Shown here one piece after another: positions 19,082-28,322 of a stretch of 64,000 nucleotides of DNA (its first letter is position 1; each line of letters opens with the position of its first letter). The position numbers and the translations under genes were made by a program. Under the pieces are notes generated by a model. It saw nothing but the letters and a program-made list of their open reading frames with translations, searched no databases and was not told where the DNA came from. Origin of the DNA: Helicobacter acinonychis (lineage in GTDB: Bacteria; Campylobacterota; Campylobacteria; Campylobacterales; Helicobacteraceae); the NCBI RefSeq assembly GCF_900461455.1, contig NZ_UGIA01000001.1, positions 558,001 to 622,000 of the forward strand, in the 5' to 3' direction.

Positions 19082-21385
19082 TTAAAATTCATAATTCAAA
19101 TACGCTGTAACAGATCTCCCTGGTGCAGGCTCTCTTCCTGTAGGGCTTGTGCCAATTCCCCTAAAATAATACTTCATGTTAAAAAGGTTATTGATTTGCA
19201 AACTCCCTGTGATTTTATGCCTACCGCTTTGCCATAAAACTGAGCTTACTTGAACATTCAACACAAAATACCAAGGCAATAACCCCACTGAATTACAACC
19301 ATACTCCAACCCCCCTGTATATTTTGGGTTTAAGGGCAGGCACACGGTTTGGCTTTTAGCTTGATTAAGCATAGAACTATAAGCACGACTATAAAAATAG
19401 CTACTAATGCCAAAAGTCGTGTACTTGTAAGTATACATCATGTCAAATATAAATTGGTTAGGGCTCACATAAGGCAAACGCTTCCCTTTAATGTCAAAGG
19501 GTTTATTGACAATGCCTGTAAAATAATAAGTAATATCATCAGCGTTAGAAGTGATGCGCGCATCAATATAAGTGTAAGCTACATGAAATTGCAAACCCCT
19601 AATCGGTGCGTAATACAATTCTAATTCCACCCCTTGACTCCTAGCATTAATAGGCTGTGGGCTATAGCCTCCCGCATAATAACGATTAGCAAAAATCACA
19701 AAATAATTGGTGTTAAAGCTCAATAGATTTTTATAACTATAGCGTTGCCCCACTTCAATTTCATTAAAAATTTGATTGTAATTAGTCCTAAAAATGCCTA
19801 CCATTTTATGTTGTGGGGGGATAAAACTACGGCGATAATTTGCATACCATATCCAATTTTCCACAGGTTTATAGCCAATACTAAAGGCCGGGCTCCATTC
19901 ATTTTGACGCTGTTTTGTAGTCTTCCATACAGAAAAATCGTCCTTTTCTGGCTCTCTATTATTGTAATTTAAGAAAGTGTATCTAAGCCCTGGAGTCAGC
20001 ACTAATTTAGAATTAAAAAGTTCTATTTTATCGCTCAACCATACCGCTGTATAGTTATTAAACATTTCTTGATTGTTAGTAGGTGTTTTAGAAAGGACAA
20101 AAGGGGGCATATGACACACGCCATCAATAATATTTGCTTTTTCACATGTGCTTTGATCCAATCTAAAATACATATCCATTGTCATAAAACGCATGCCCAC
20201 ATTAAAAGTTTGCTTAACTTTATTAGTATTGACAACTAAGTTTAAATTAGGTTCAAATGCATTCATAATATAGCGCCTTAAATGATCAAAGATAAAAAAT
20301 CCTGGATAATTTTGATCCGTATAAACAGGACCTAATTTAGGATTAGTATTGACATTCAAAAAATTAGAATCAAATTGAAAATCCCTTGACATGTCATGCC
20401 CATAGTAACTAAAAGTGAAATCCCCCCCTATTTTATCCGTGTCCCCAAAAAAGTTTTGATACACAGCCCCCCATCGCTTCGCTCTTCCGCTTTTATTGTT
20501 ATTAGGGCGGTTGTTTTGAAAACGATTTTGATTATAAGCAGCTATACCTAAAGATCCCGGATCTGCCATAAAATAATTATAGTATTGAAAAAAAGCGGTG
20601 ATTTTATTGCTATCATTGATTTGATACAACGAATCTAGAATGTAATTTTGAATATTTGTAGGGCTGTTGTATCTAAACCCTTGCCCTTTGATCCAATTCG
20701 CTTGAGCCTGAATTCCAAAATGCTTATTCATCATACCCCCTGTTTTTAAATAGGTGTCAAAAAGCATGTTATTGGCTAAGCTTTTATCAAGGTTTTTAGA
20801 ATTTTGATTGAAAAACCCTCCATTTTCAGACTTGCCCCAAAAAGTGGCTCTCTCACTCGCTTGACTATCCCACTTGGTAGGAATGCCTTTAGTGATCACA
20901 TTAATCACGCCGCCAAAAACATTAGGACCATAACGCACGCTCTCCCCACCCTTAGTCACACTGATTCTATCCACAGATTGAAAGGTTACAGGGAAAATAG
21001 GCATGCCAATATCAACATAGGGAGCGACATAAACAGGGATCCCATTCACTAAAATCATTCCTGTATTAGAATGCCCTGAACTCCCCCCACCAAAACCTCT
21101 AACAGAAAAGCTAGGCACAGCTCCAATACCTGTAGCGTTTCTAATATGCACGCCTGGCACATTTTGCAAGGCTTCTTCAATGCTTTGATTCGCACCTTCA
21201 GTGAGTTGTTTGTTAGAAATAACCGTGCGAGATCCCATATAGTTTCTAACTTCTTTGCTTCTCCAACTTAAAGGCGCTTCTTCATTGTTGGCTCTCCCTG
21301 AAGCTTCTACTCTTTCTAGATTATGAGTTTCTACAGCATGCACGCCATGACTCAAAACAGCTAGAGAGACTAATATTCTTTTCAT
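19082..21385 (-). CDS. fecA: TonB-dependent outer membrane receptor, FecA-type
   Basis: This 767-residue protein has a short signal peptide (ending near HGVHA) and an N-terminal plug domain with GVHIRNATGIGAVPSFSVRGFG (about 75-96) and RYGPNVFGGVINVITKG. A long beta barrel follows, ending in the terminal strand AYLNYEF. It resembles FecA receptors for iron citrate; the ligand in Helicobacter is debated, so ferric uptake in general is the safe call. The Fur-like box 50 bases upstream and the feoB gene behind it support iron control. In 26695 terms this is fecA1 (HP0686). Confidence 0.9.
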   Translation of the reverse strand: MKRILVSLAVLSHGVHAVETHNLERVEASGRANNEEAPLSWRSKEVRNYMGSRTVISNKQLTEGANQSIEEALQNVPGVHIRNATGIGAVPSFSVRGFGGGSSGHSNTGMILVNGIPVYVAPYVDIGMPIFPVTFQSVDRISVTKGGESVRYGPNVFGGVINVITKGIPTKWDSQASERATFWGKSENGGFFNQNSKNLDKSLANNMLFDTYLKTGGMMNKHFGIQAQANWIKGQGFRYNSPTNIQNYILDSLYQINDSNKITAFFQYYNYFMADPGSLGIAAYNQNRFQNNRPNNNKSGRAKRWGAVYQNFFGDTDKIGGDFTFSYYGHDMSRDFQFDSNFLNVNTNPKLGPVYTDQNYPGFFIFDHLRRYIMNAFEPNLNLVVNTNKVKQTFNVGMRFMTMDMYFRLDQSTCEKANIIDGVCHMPPFVLSKTPTNNQEMFNNYTAVWLSDKIELFNSKLVLTPGLRYTFLNYNNREPEKDDFSVWKTTKQRQNEWSPAFSIGYKPVENWIWYANYRRSFIPPQHKMVGIFRTNYNQIFNEIEVGQRYSYKNLLSFNTNYFVIFANRYYAGGYSPQPINARSQGVELELYYAPIRGLQFHVAYTYIDARITSNADDITYYFTGIVNKPFDIKGKRLPYVSPNQFIFDMMYTYKYTTFGISSYFYSRAYSSMLNQAKSQTVCLPLNPKYTGGLEYGCNSVGLLPWYFVLNVQVSSVLWQSGRHKITGSLQINNLFNMKYYFRGIGTSPTGREPAPGRSVTAYLNYEF

Positions 21386-21434
21386 TTGCTAACCTTTATA
21401 AAAAATGTTACTCTTTAAAACAAGGTAAAGCTTA

Positions 21435-21449
21435 TAATAACTATTATTA
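21435..21449 (-). promoter_or_regulatory. Fur box upstream of fecA
   Basis: TAATAACTATTATTA matches the published Helicobacter Fur consensus TAATAATnATTATTA at all but one specified position. It lies 50-64 bases upstream of the fecA ATG, where it could block the promoter when Fur is loaded with iron. Confidence 0.7.
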
Positions 21450-21499
21450 TATTCAGCTTAAATTTTTGAAATCATTGCCATTTAAATTAAAGGGTTATC

Positions 21500-21517
21500 G
21501 CTTGATTAAAATCAAGC
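21500..21517. repeat. intergenic palindrome GCTTGATT-AA-AATCAAGC, copy 1
   Basis: An 18-base dyad with 8-bp arms lies between the ends of the fecA promoter region and feoB. The same dyad recurs at 58328-58345 and 60584-60601, with a degenerate copy at 31782-31799. Here it sits just after the feoB stop codon (minus strand) and may act as a transcript-end hairpin. Confidence 0.6.
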
Positions 21518-21533
21518 TTTTATTTGAATTCCT

Positions 21534-23480
21534 TTAAAAAAAGATTTTAGTTGCATAAAAAGCTATCAATGAAAAGAAATACGCCACAACGGTTGTAAAG
21601 ATGAATAAATACGCTACAAACTTTATTCCCCCAGCTTCCCTACCAAAAGTAATGGTCGCTGCAAAACAAGGGATATAAAACATCACAAACACGATAAACG
21701 CGATCCCACTAGGCACACTGACTTCTTTTCTTAAGATCTCTCTAAAAGCGTTAGATTTTTCATCTTGATCCTCTAAAGAAAATAACACCCCCAAAGTGGA
21801 AACCACCACCTCTTTAGCCATAAACCCTGTTACAAGCGAGACGCTCAAACGCCAATCAAAATCCATAGGGCTAAAGATTTTCTCTAAATGCACCCCTGCT
21901 TTCCCCACAACGCTATTCTCTAGATTCTTTTTTTCCAATCCTATTTTTAATTCTTTTAGTTTTTCTTCTTTAGCTTCGCTTGAAAGAGCGGTATTTTTAT
22001 CCACCAATAAGCTTTCTTGCTTATAAACTTTCATCGCCGCATCGCTTTTAGGGTATTGAGACATAAACCAGATTAAAACCGCCCCCATTAAAATATAAGT
22101 CCCAGCCTTTTTGAGATAAGAAAGCGATTTGGTATAGATACTAAAATAAATCATTCTAGTGCTTGGGAGGCGGTATTTAGGCATTTCCATAATAAATGAT
22201 TCTGTCTGCCCTTTAAACACGCTTAGTTTGAGTAATTTGGCCATCACTAGCGCCACAACCGCCCCCAAAATATAAATGCAAAACAGCACAAATCCCGCAC
22301 TTGAAGAGGGGAAAAACGACCCTACAAATAACACATAAATAGGCAACCTTGCTGAGCAACTCATAAACCCAATCACAAAAAGCGTGATCAATCGTTCGTT
22401 ATAATTTTGCAAAGTCCTTGTTGCCATGTAAGCTGGCACAGAGCAGCCAAAACCGGTGATTAAAGGGATAAAGCTTTTCCCATGCAAGCCGAATTTATGC
22501 AAGATTCCATCCAATAAAAACGCCACCCTACTCATATAACCCGTCGTTTCTAGTAAAGAAATCCCAAAATACAGCACCACAATCAACGGCAAGAATGAAA
22601 CCGTCGCCCCCACTCCCCCAATAATGCCATCGCCGATTAAAGACGCTAAATCTTCATTAGCCACATGCTCTTTAACGCTATCGCTTAAAAAATTAAACCC
22701 CTCTTCTAGCACTTTTTGCAACTCCCCTCCTATCAAAAAACTCAAAGAAAAAATGACAAACATAAACCCTAAAAAAATGAAAATCCCATAACGCCTATGC
22801 ATCAAAATCTTGTCAATCTTGTAAGTGTGCTCAAAACTCGCATTTTGTTTGTTTTCACTGATCACTAATTTAGCGATTCTTTGAGCGCTCTGGCTGTATT
22901 TTAAAGACTCTTTAAAGCTTTGAGATTGGACTTTTATGATTTCATTATTGGTAGTATTTTGAGAATAAAGTTTGACAATTTCATCCAATAAACGCCCTGT
23001 ATTCAAGCGATCTTCTTTAGATCTTGCACTCGTAGGCACACATACAACCCCCAATTCTTTAGAAAGCCTTTCTGTATCAATCTTGATGCCTTCTTTTTGT
23101 GCCTCATCCCACATGTTAAGCGCGAGCAGCATTTTTTGATTCGTGTCTAATAATTGTGTACTTAAGGCTAAATTGCGCTCTAAATTGGTGGAATCTACCA
23201 CATTAAGAATGAGATCGTATTGCCCTTTTTCTAAAAAATCTTTAGTCACCTTTTCTTCAGTAGTGAAGTCATTGAGCGCGTAAGTACCAGGTAAATCAAT
23301 GATAGTGATTTGATGCTCTTTATGGACTAAGCTCACTTCCATTTTATCCACGGTAACCCCGGCAAAATTCCCCACTTTCAAATGGGCGTTGCTTAAGGCG
23401 TTGATGAGAGATGATTTCCCTACATTAGGCTGACCTACAAGAGCGATGGTGATTTCTTTCATTTTGAATTTATTCTCCAT
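21534..23480 (-). CDS. feoB: ferrous iron transporter FeoB
   Basis: This is the inner-membrane Fe(II) transporter with an N-terminal G protein: GQPNVGKS at residues 16-23, DLPG at 62-65 and NMWD at 122-125 in place of the canonical NKxD. The membrane part includes the FeoB gate motif GFGCSVPAYMATRT and a later PCFAATITFGREAGG. The frame is 648 residues. The second Met (residue 7, MKEITIALVG) has TGGAG ahead of it and is the more likely start, giving 642 residues. The upstream dyad at 23552-23563 suggests Fur control, together with fecA. Confidence 0.94.
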   Translation of the reverse strand: MENKFKMKEITIALVGQPNVGKSSLINALSNAHLKVGNFAGVTVDKMEVSLVHKEHQITIIDLPGTYALNDFTTEEKVTKDFLEKGQYDLILNVVDSTNLERNLALSTQLLDTNQKMLLALNMWDEAQKEGIKIDTERLSKELGVVCVPTSARSKEDRLNTGRLLDEIVKLYSQNTTNNEIIKVQSQSFKESLKYSQSAQRIAKLVISENKQNASFEHTYKIDKILMHRRYGIFIFLGFMFVIFSLSFLIGGELQKVLEEGFNFLSDSVKEHVANEDLASLIGDGIIGGVGATVSFLPLIVVLYFGISLLETTGYMSRVAFLLDGILHKFGLHGKSFIPLITGFGCSVPAYMATRTLQNYNERLITLFVIGFMSCSARLPIYVLFVGSFFPSSSAGFVLFCIYILGAVVALVMAKLLKLSVFKGQTESFIMEMPKYRLPSTRMIYFSIYTKSLSYLKKAGTYILMGAVLIWFMSQYPKSDAAMKVYKQESLLVDKNTALSSEAKEEKLKELKIGLEKKNLENSVVGKAGVHLEKIFSPMDFDWRLSVSLVTGFMAKEVVVSTLGVLFSLEDQDEKSNAFREILRKEVSVPSGIAFIVFVMFYIPCFAATITFGREAGGIKFVAYLFIFTTVVAYFFSLIAFYATKIFF

Positions 23481-23530
23481 TAAAGTTTCTTTAATTTTTT
23501 TGTTATATAGTTTTCCTATTAGAAATTAGC

Positions 23531-23563
23531 ATTATAGCACTATAAGATTAATTATTATAATAA
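23531..23563 (-). promoter_or_regulatory. feoB promoter with Fur-like palindrome
   Basis: The minus strand has an extended -10, GTGCTATAAT, covering 23531-23539. Immediately upstream is the perfect 12-base palindrome TTATTATAATAA at 23552-23563, which resembles half of a Fur array. It lies between feoB and the divergent exonuclease gene, so it could affect both. Confidence 0.55.
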
Positions 23564-23596
23564 AACAAGATTGACAAATTTTTTAAAGGGGCGTGT

Positions 23597-24409
23597 GTGT
23601 TGTGCGTGTTTGATATAGAAACTATTCCTAGCGTAGAATTGTGCAAAGAGCATTTTGAATTAAAAGAAGATGATGATTTAAAAATCTGTGAATTGAGTTT
23701 TGAAAAGCAAAAAGAAAAGAGTGGGAGCGAGTTTTTACCCCTTTATTTGCATGAAGTCATTTCTATTGCAGCGGTCATCGGCGATGATTATGGGAAGTTT
23801 ATCAAAGTGGGGAATTTTGGTCAAAAACACGAAAATAAAGAGGGTTTTATAAGCGAAAAAGAGCTTTTAGAAGACTTTTTTAAATATTTTAACGAAAAGC
23901 AGCCACGCCTGATTAGTTTTAATGGCAGAGGCTTTGATATGCCCCTACTCACGCTTAAAGCCCTTAAATACAATTTAACTTTAGACGCCTTTTATAATCA
24001 AGAAAATAAGTGGGAAAATTACCGCCACCGTTATAGCGAGCAGTTTCATTTGGATTTAATGGATAGCTTGAGCCATTATGGAACGGTTAGGGGTTTGAAT
24101 TTGAATGGTATTTGCTCCATGATGAATATTCCTGGTAAATTTGATGTGAGTGGGGATTTAGTGCATACGATTTATCATAACTCTGATTTAAGCCAAAAAG
24201 AGAAAAAAGACACTATTGATAGCTATTGTCAAAGCGATGTGCTTAACACTTATTGGCTTTTTTTAAAATACGAAGTGTTGAAAGGGGCTTTAAATAAAGA
24301 GCAATACCTTGGGTTACTGAGCGATTTTTTAGAAAAATTCCCCAAGGAAAAATCTTATTCGAGCGTGTTTATTAACGCTTTAGAAAAAGAAATTAGGGAG
24401 TTTGTTTGA
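23597..24409 (+). CDS. predicted 3'-5' exonuclease related to PolB exonuclease domains
   Basis: The 270-residue protein has the three exonuclease motifs of DnaQ-like/RNase H folds: FDIETIP at residues 5-11 (Exo I), SFNGRGFDMPLL near 110 (Exo II) and YCQSDVLNTYW near 213 (Exo III, with the catalytic Asp). This matches the DNA_pol_B_exo2 family of stand-alone proofreading-type nucleases. The GTG start follows AAAGGGG. No polymerase domain is present. The biological role is unknown. It diverges from feoB. Confidence 0.8.
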   Translation: MLCVFDIETIPSVELCKEHFELKEDDDLKICELSFEKQKEKSGSEFLPLYLHEVISIAAVIGDDYGKFIKVGNFGQKHENKEGFISEKELLEDFFKYFNEKQPRLISFNGRGFDMPLLTLKALKYNLTLDAFYNQENKWENYRHRYSEQFHLDLMDSLSHYGTVRGLNLNGICSMMNIPGKFDVSGDLVHTIYHNSDLSQKEKKDTIDSYCQSDVLNTYWLFLKYEVLKGALNKEQYLGLLSDFLEKFPKEKSYSSVFINALEKEIREFV

Positions 24410-24943
24410 GATTTCACAATAACCTAATTAAACGCATTTAAAAGCTTCAATTTTTATAATCAAACATAAAACCATATTTAATTAAAATCTTAAAAAGTGG
24501 ATATTTTGTATGGCTTGTGTGCTAAGAAGTTACCCCTACTCATCTCAAAAACCACGCCAAGAAGCACCGCTTGCATCTGCAAGCGTGTATTTTTTCTCGT
24601 TTCTTGTCATTGTAGCGGCTACTAGAAATAGCGAAAGCGATTGGTTATTGATGCTTGAACATTTGATTTGGTTTTTTTGATTTCTTTTGGTGGGTCGTTT
24701 GTAGCAGACATGGCATTTGGCAAAAAGGGTAAAATCTTTAAAACGCGCTTTGGAATTTCTATTGTTAGTGGTGCTTCACTATTGCTTGGCGCTTTACTAG
24801 TGCATTTATAGGGGGGGTGGCACTATCAATAGGCTGTGTGATACAAAAGATTTTTTTTGGTAAATATTGGGTGAAAGCTATTAGCAAGATAATTTATCTC
24901 TTTTCAAATCTCAATCAAGTGGGATAAGGGTTAGTGCCCCTAC
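24410..24943 (+). pseudogene. decayed intergenic stretch with membrane-protein remnant and a 56-codon frame
   Basis: This 534-base stretch has no intact gene of normal size. An ATG frame at 24510-24680 encodes 56 residues (MACVLRSYPYSSQKPRQEAP onward) with one hydrophobic stretch. After its stop, other frames read KGKIFKTRFGISIVSGASLL and then a hydrophobic LLLGALLVHL before further stops. This looks like a multi-pass membrane protein that has lost its frame. It lies exactly where the gene order switches from the HP0687 side to the HP0555 side, so it may be debris at a rearrangement join. Confidence 0.45.
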
Positions 24944-25765
24944 TCATGGCATCGCATCAAAAACCACGCTGATCCCATTTTTTAAAATGATAGGGTTTTT
25001 TGCGTCAGTGATTTGGATAAAACGCACGCCATTGAGCAAATTAAGAGCGATTTTTTGTTGTCTGTTTTCTTTAGCAATGATTTGAATGATTTTTAAATTT
25101 TCATCATAAAAAATGATTTTTGGTTGCCACAAAGGGTTGTTGGAGCTTATTTTTAAATACGCCTTTTGATTCATGCTAAGCCAGTATTTCCCACTCGCTT
25201 CCTTAAATTCCACAGGATCGCTATTCAAAATCAAAGCTCTTGCGTTAGGGAGCTTGATTTCTTGTAAGGTAAAGTCGTATTCCCACTCTTTCAAGGATAT
25301 GCGCCTAATATCCACAAAATTAAAGCCATGCCCTTTCATCGTCTCTATCAAAATGTTAGGGTCTAAAACATATTCCGTTTTAAGCTCGTATGAAAAAATA
25401 TTCTCGTCCGAAGAACTTTGCATTTTAATGGGCAAAACATACGAATACCCCATCATGCTCAAAGAATTATTGATACTTTTAGCAAACGCTAAAGGGTTGC
25501 TTGAAGCCTTGAAAATGATTTTTAGGATGCTTGGCTTGTCAAAATTAAACGATAAAAGCCCATTCTCTTTTAGAGTGTTGAGCAATTTTAAGGAATCCAA
25601 ACGTCCCATTTGATAGAAATCCTTACGATTTTTAAACAAATGCTCCAAAAAATGCTTATTGATATGATAGGATCGCTCCCCCATTAGATTTTCAATCTTA
25701 TCATCTAAAGCATCAGCGTTCAAGAATACCCCCCCAACAATAAAAGCTAAAAAAAGATTTTTCAT
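24944..25765 (-). CDS. exported hypothetical protein (HP0555 equivalent)
   Basis: I do not recognise a named family. The 273-residue protein has a signal peptide (MKNLFLAFIVGGVFLNADA, likely cleaved near residue 19), so it is periplasmic or secreted. The mature part is a mixture of strands and helices with no cysteine motif. Its ATG overlaps the stop of the RodZ-like gene by four bases, so the two are translated together and may act in the same envelope process. That functional link is inference. Confidence 0.7.
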   Translation of the reverse strand: MKNLFLAFIVGGVFLNADALDDKIENLMGERSYHINKHFLEHLFKNRKDFYQMGRLDSLKLLNTLKENGLLSFNFDKPSILKIIFKASSNPLAFAKSINNSLSMMGYSYVLPIKMQSSSDENIFSYELKTEYVLDPNILIETMKGHGFNFVDIRRISLKEWEYDFTLQEIKLPNARALILNSDPVEFKEASGKYWLSMNQKAYLKISSNNPLWQPKIIFYDENLKIIQIIAKENRQQKIALNLLNGVRFIQITDAKNPIILKNGISVVFDAMP

Positions 25766-26727
25766 CGCTGGAATGCTTTGTATTGAGACTCATTGATGAG
25801 GGTCAAACCTTTGGCTGGCTCGTATAAAAATCGTTTGGTTTTGCTATCGTTATAGTCTTGCTCTTGATTGTTATTCTTAAGAGTGAGATACCCATGCCCG
25901 AATCGCAATAACAAGCGGTGGTTTTTGGTTTCTAAAGGAAAACTCTTTTTTAAGATCTTTTGAAAGGAATTTTTCTTCTCATCTAAATCAATCACCTCTA
26001 CCCAAATATCTTTTTTAGGCGTGATATTAATCGTATCGAGCGTTTCTTTAATGGCTTCTTTTTCTTGTTCTTTTTGTTTTTCTTGTTTTTCTTCTGGATT
26101 AGGCGTTGGCTCTAACTCGCCCTCTTTTTTAGGATTTGTTTCATTAAAAGAATGATCTTTGGCGTTGGATGGGACGGATTCTTCTTGCTCTCTTCCTTCT
26201 TTTAAAGAAGAGCTGTTTTGAATGATAACAACCGCTAAAACAATGATAATCACCCCTAAAACTAAAACAAAGGGTTTCCATTTGGAAGATTTTTTGGACA
26301 ATGAAGTGTTAGCCTGATTGATGCTATAATCCAATTCAACTTTCAAAGGGTTTTTGGTTGTTTCTTCAGGGTCTGTTTCTTTATCTTGCTCTTCGCTCAC
26401 ACCCTCTTTAAACACGCACACCTTATCAAATTCTTTCATCCATGCACTCAAATCAAGCTTGTATTCGCGCTCTAAAATCTGTATAAAGCCTTTAGCATGC
26501 ACCCTTGATAAAGACTCATAGCGTTTTTCTAAAATAGAATGGATGTTTTTAGAAGCGATTTTAGTCGCCTTGCAAATTTCTTGCACCCCAATCTCTCTTA
26601 AAATTTGCAAATTTTTATCCAAAGTCTTAAGAGATAATTCTTCTAAAGCCACACCAGAAATGTCTTTAGAGTTTTTTTGAACATCAGAAAGATCTAAATT
26701 TTCTAAACTTTTTTTATTCTGTTCCAT
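25762..26727 (-). CDS. RodZ-like bitopic membrane protein with N-terminal helix-turn-helix
   Basis: The protein has a cytoplasmic Xre/HTH_25-like N-terminus (LREIGVQEICKATKIASKNI, about residues 39-58). A charged linker follows, then one membrane helix near 152-170 (PFVLVLGVIIIVLAVVII), a Glu/Lys/Pro-rich periplasmic linker, and a compact C-terminal beta region (about 240-320). This is the architecture of RodZ, which couples MreB to the cell-wall machinery. Sequence similarity to RodZ itself cannot be judged here. Translational coupling to the exported protein downstream is clear. Confidence 0.6.
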   Translation of the reverse strand: MEQNKKSLENLDLSDVQKNSKDISGVALEELSLKTLDKNLQILREIGVQEICKATKIASKNIHSILEKRYESLSRVHAKGFIQILEREYKLDLSAWMKEFDKVCVFKEGVSEEQDKETDPEETTKNPLKVELDYSINQANTSLSKKSSKWKPFVLVLGVIIIVLAVVIIQNSSSLKEGREQEESVPSNAKDHSFNETNPKKEGELEPTPNPEEKQEKQKEQEKEAIKETLDTINITPKKDIWVEVIDLDEKKNSFQKILKKSFPLETKNHRLLLRFGHGYLTLKNNNQEQDYNDSKTKRFLYEPAKGLTLINESQYKAFQR

Positions 26728-26738
26728 TCATTGACCAC

Positions 26739-27422
26739 CTAGTTGATTTTATCCATTAAGATCCCTGCTGCCACACTCACATTGAGCGAGTCAAAATCGC
26801 GCCGCATTTTTATACTTAATATCGTATCCATTTTAGCAAGAATTTTTTTAGACAACCCCTCATGCTCGCTCCCTAAAAAAAGAGCGCATTTTTTTAAGGC
26901 TAAATATTCTTTTGGGCTAGAGCCTTGCATGTTCGCACCTAAACACAAAAACCCACTCGTTTTTAACTCATTGATTAAATCCAGCGTGTTAGGCACGACG
27001 CTAAAAGGCAAATCATACATAAGCCCCAAGCTCGATCGCACAATCCCCTCATAAGCCAATTCTTTAGCAAAATCTAAAATAACGCCATCCATACCCAAGC
27101 AATACGCGCTCCTAAAAATACCCCCAATATTCCCCACATCCGTAATACTGCAAAGCACTAAAAGTTTTTGAGCTTTTTTAATCTCTTTTAAAGAAATGGC
27201 TATGGGCAATTCCACTCTAGCTAAAATCCCTTGATGATTCCCCCCCTTAGCCAAGCTTTGCGCTTTTTTATTATCCACTTTAATGATGTTTGGGCATGCT
27301 TTTTTGAGTGCGAAAAAAAGTTTCTTGTCTATTTCTTTAGAAAGATAGATTTCTTGCAACTTTTCTTGATGAGAGTTTAGAATATGCATAACCACCTGTT
27401 TGCCATAAATCACTGCTTGCAT
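26739..27422 (-). CDS. rlmB: TrmH/SpoU-family RNA 2'-O-methyltransferase, RlmB-like
   Basis: The 227-residue protein has the SPOUT knot motifs: GNIGGIFRSAYCLGMDGVIL (about 98-117), FLGSEHEGLS near 182 and SLNVSVAAGILM at the C-terminus. The family methylates ribose in 23S rRNA (G2251, RlmB) or tRNA. An N-terminal substrate-binding part (MQAVIYGKQVVMHIL) favours RlmB. It sits between rsmI and the RodZ-like gene with gaps of about 12 bases, so an operon is likely. In older annotations it is spoU. Confidence 0.85.
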   Translation of the reverse strand: MQAVIYGKQVVMHILNSHQEKLQEIYLSKEIDKKLFFALKKACPNIIKVDNKKAQSLAKGGNHQGILARVELPIAISLKEIKKAQKLLVLCSITDVGNIGGIFRSAYCLGMDGVILDFAKELAYEGIVRSSLGLMYDLPFSVVPNTLDLINELKTSGFLCLGANMQGSSPKEYLALKKCALFLGSEHEGLSKKILAKMDTILSIKMRRDFDSLNVSVAAGILMDKIN

Positions 27423-27434
27423 ACTAAACCCCTT

Positions 27435-28298
27435 TTATTGATTTTTTTCTTCTAACAAACGCTGGCTATAAAGCTCTTTAGCGTTTTGTTGTGTCATAGT
27501 GGCTTCAATTTTAGTCTTAATTTTAGGAGGCAAATCCAACTCTAATAACGCCGATAGCCCCATACAAGGCTCTATTTTTTTCTCATTCAAAAGCACTAAA
27601 ACCCACTCCCCTTGGATATTATTCTTTTGTAACTGCGTCATTATTTGAGAAATTTCTCCTAAATAATAGTGCTGGTGGAGTTTGGTAAGCTCCTTAGCCG
27701 CAAACAAATGCATGCCACTAGCCAAATCGTTTAAATCCTTTAAAGTCTCTAACAACCGGTGCGGACTTTCATAAAAAACCACTGGGGTTTTTTCCTCCAA
27801 ATACGCTAAAGCGTTTAAAATCTTAGCAATTCTTAAGCGCCTTTCCTTACTCTTATGAGGCAAAAAACCGGCGTAAAAAAAGCACCCTTCTAAAAACCCG
27901 CTCGCACAAAACGCCGTAGTGAGTGCACTAGCCCCAGGCAACACATCGTATTGGATATTATGCTTTAAAGCGTAAGCGACTAAACTCATGCATGGATCAC
28001 TCAAGCTTGGCATGCCCGCATCACTCATCACAGCGATTTCTTTGTCAAAAAAAGAAAGCTCTATTTGACTTAAAAACTCTTGGTCATTGTGCGAATGGAA
28101 AGCGATAAATTCCCTTTTTTTAGTAGCGATATTAGGGAAAGAATGACCAATAATAGGGTTTTGTGCGAGCAAGTGCAACAGCCTCTTGCTCACCCTTGTA
28201 TCCTCACACAAAAAAATCTCGCAACGCTCTAGAACTTCTAAGGTACGTAGCGTAATGTCAGCGAGATTACCTATAGGAGTGGGCAAAAAATACAGCAC
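27435..28298 (-). CDS. rsmI: 16S rRNA C1402 2'-O-methyltransferase RsmI
   Basis: This tetrapyrrole-methylase-fold enzyme methylates the ribose of C1402 in 16S rRNA. The amino end MLYFLPTPIGNLADITLRTLEVL, the CEDTRVSKRLL segment and SDAGMPSLSDP are the family hallmarks. The length of 287 residues is normal. It is followed by the rlmB-like gene, giving two rRNA methylases in a row downstream of ribosomal protein L31. Confidence 0.94.
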   Translation of the reverse strand: MLYFLPTPIGNLADITLRTLEVLERCEIFLCEDTRVSKRLLHLLAQNPIIGHSFPNIATKKREFIAFHSHNDQEFLSQIELSFFDKEIAVMSDAGMPSLSDPCMSLVAYALKHNIQYDVLPGASALTTAFCASGFLEGCFFYAGFLPHKSKERRLRIAKILNALAYLEEKTPVVFYESPHRLLETLKDLNDLASGMHLFAAKELTKLHQHYYLGEISQIMTQLQKNNIQGEWVLVLLNEKKIEPCMGLSALLELDLPPKIKTKIEATMTQQNAKELYSQRLLEEKNQ

Positions 28299-28322
28299 AA
28301 AAAACCACGCTTTTTAAAAGAG

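Noticed and set aside
25173-25613. 146-codon plus-strand frame inside the HP0555 equivalent
   Set aside because: It is antisense to a gene with a clear signal peptide and translational coupling.
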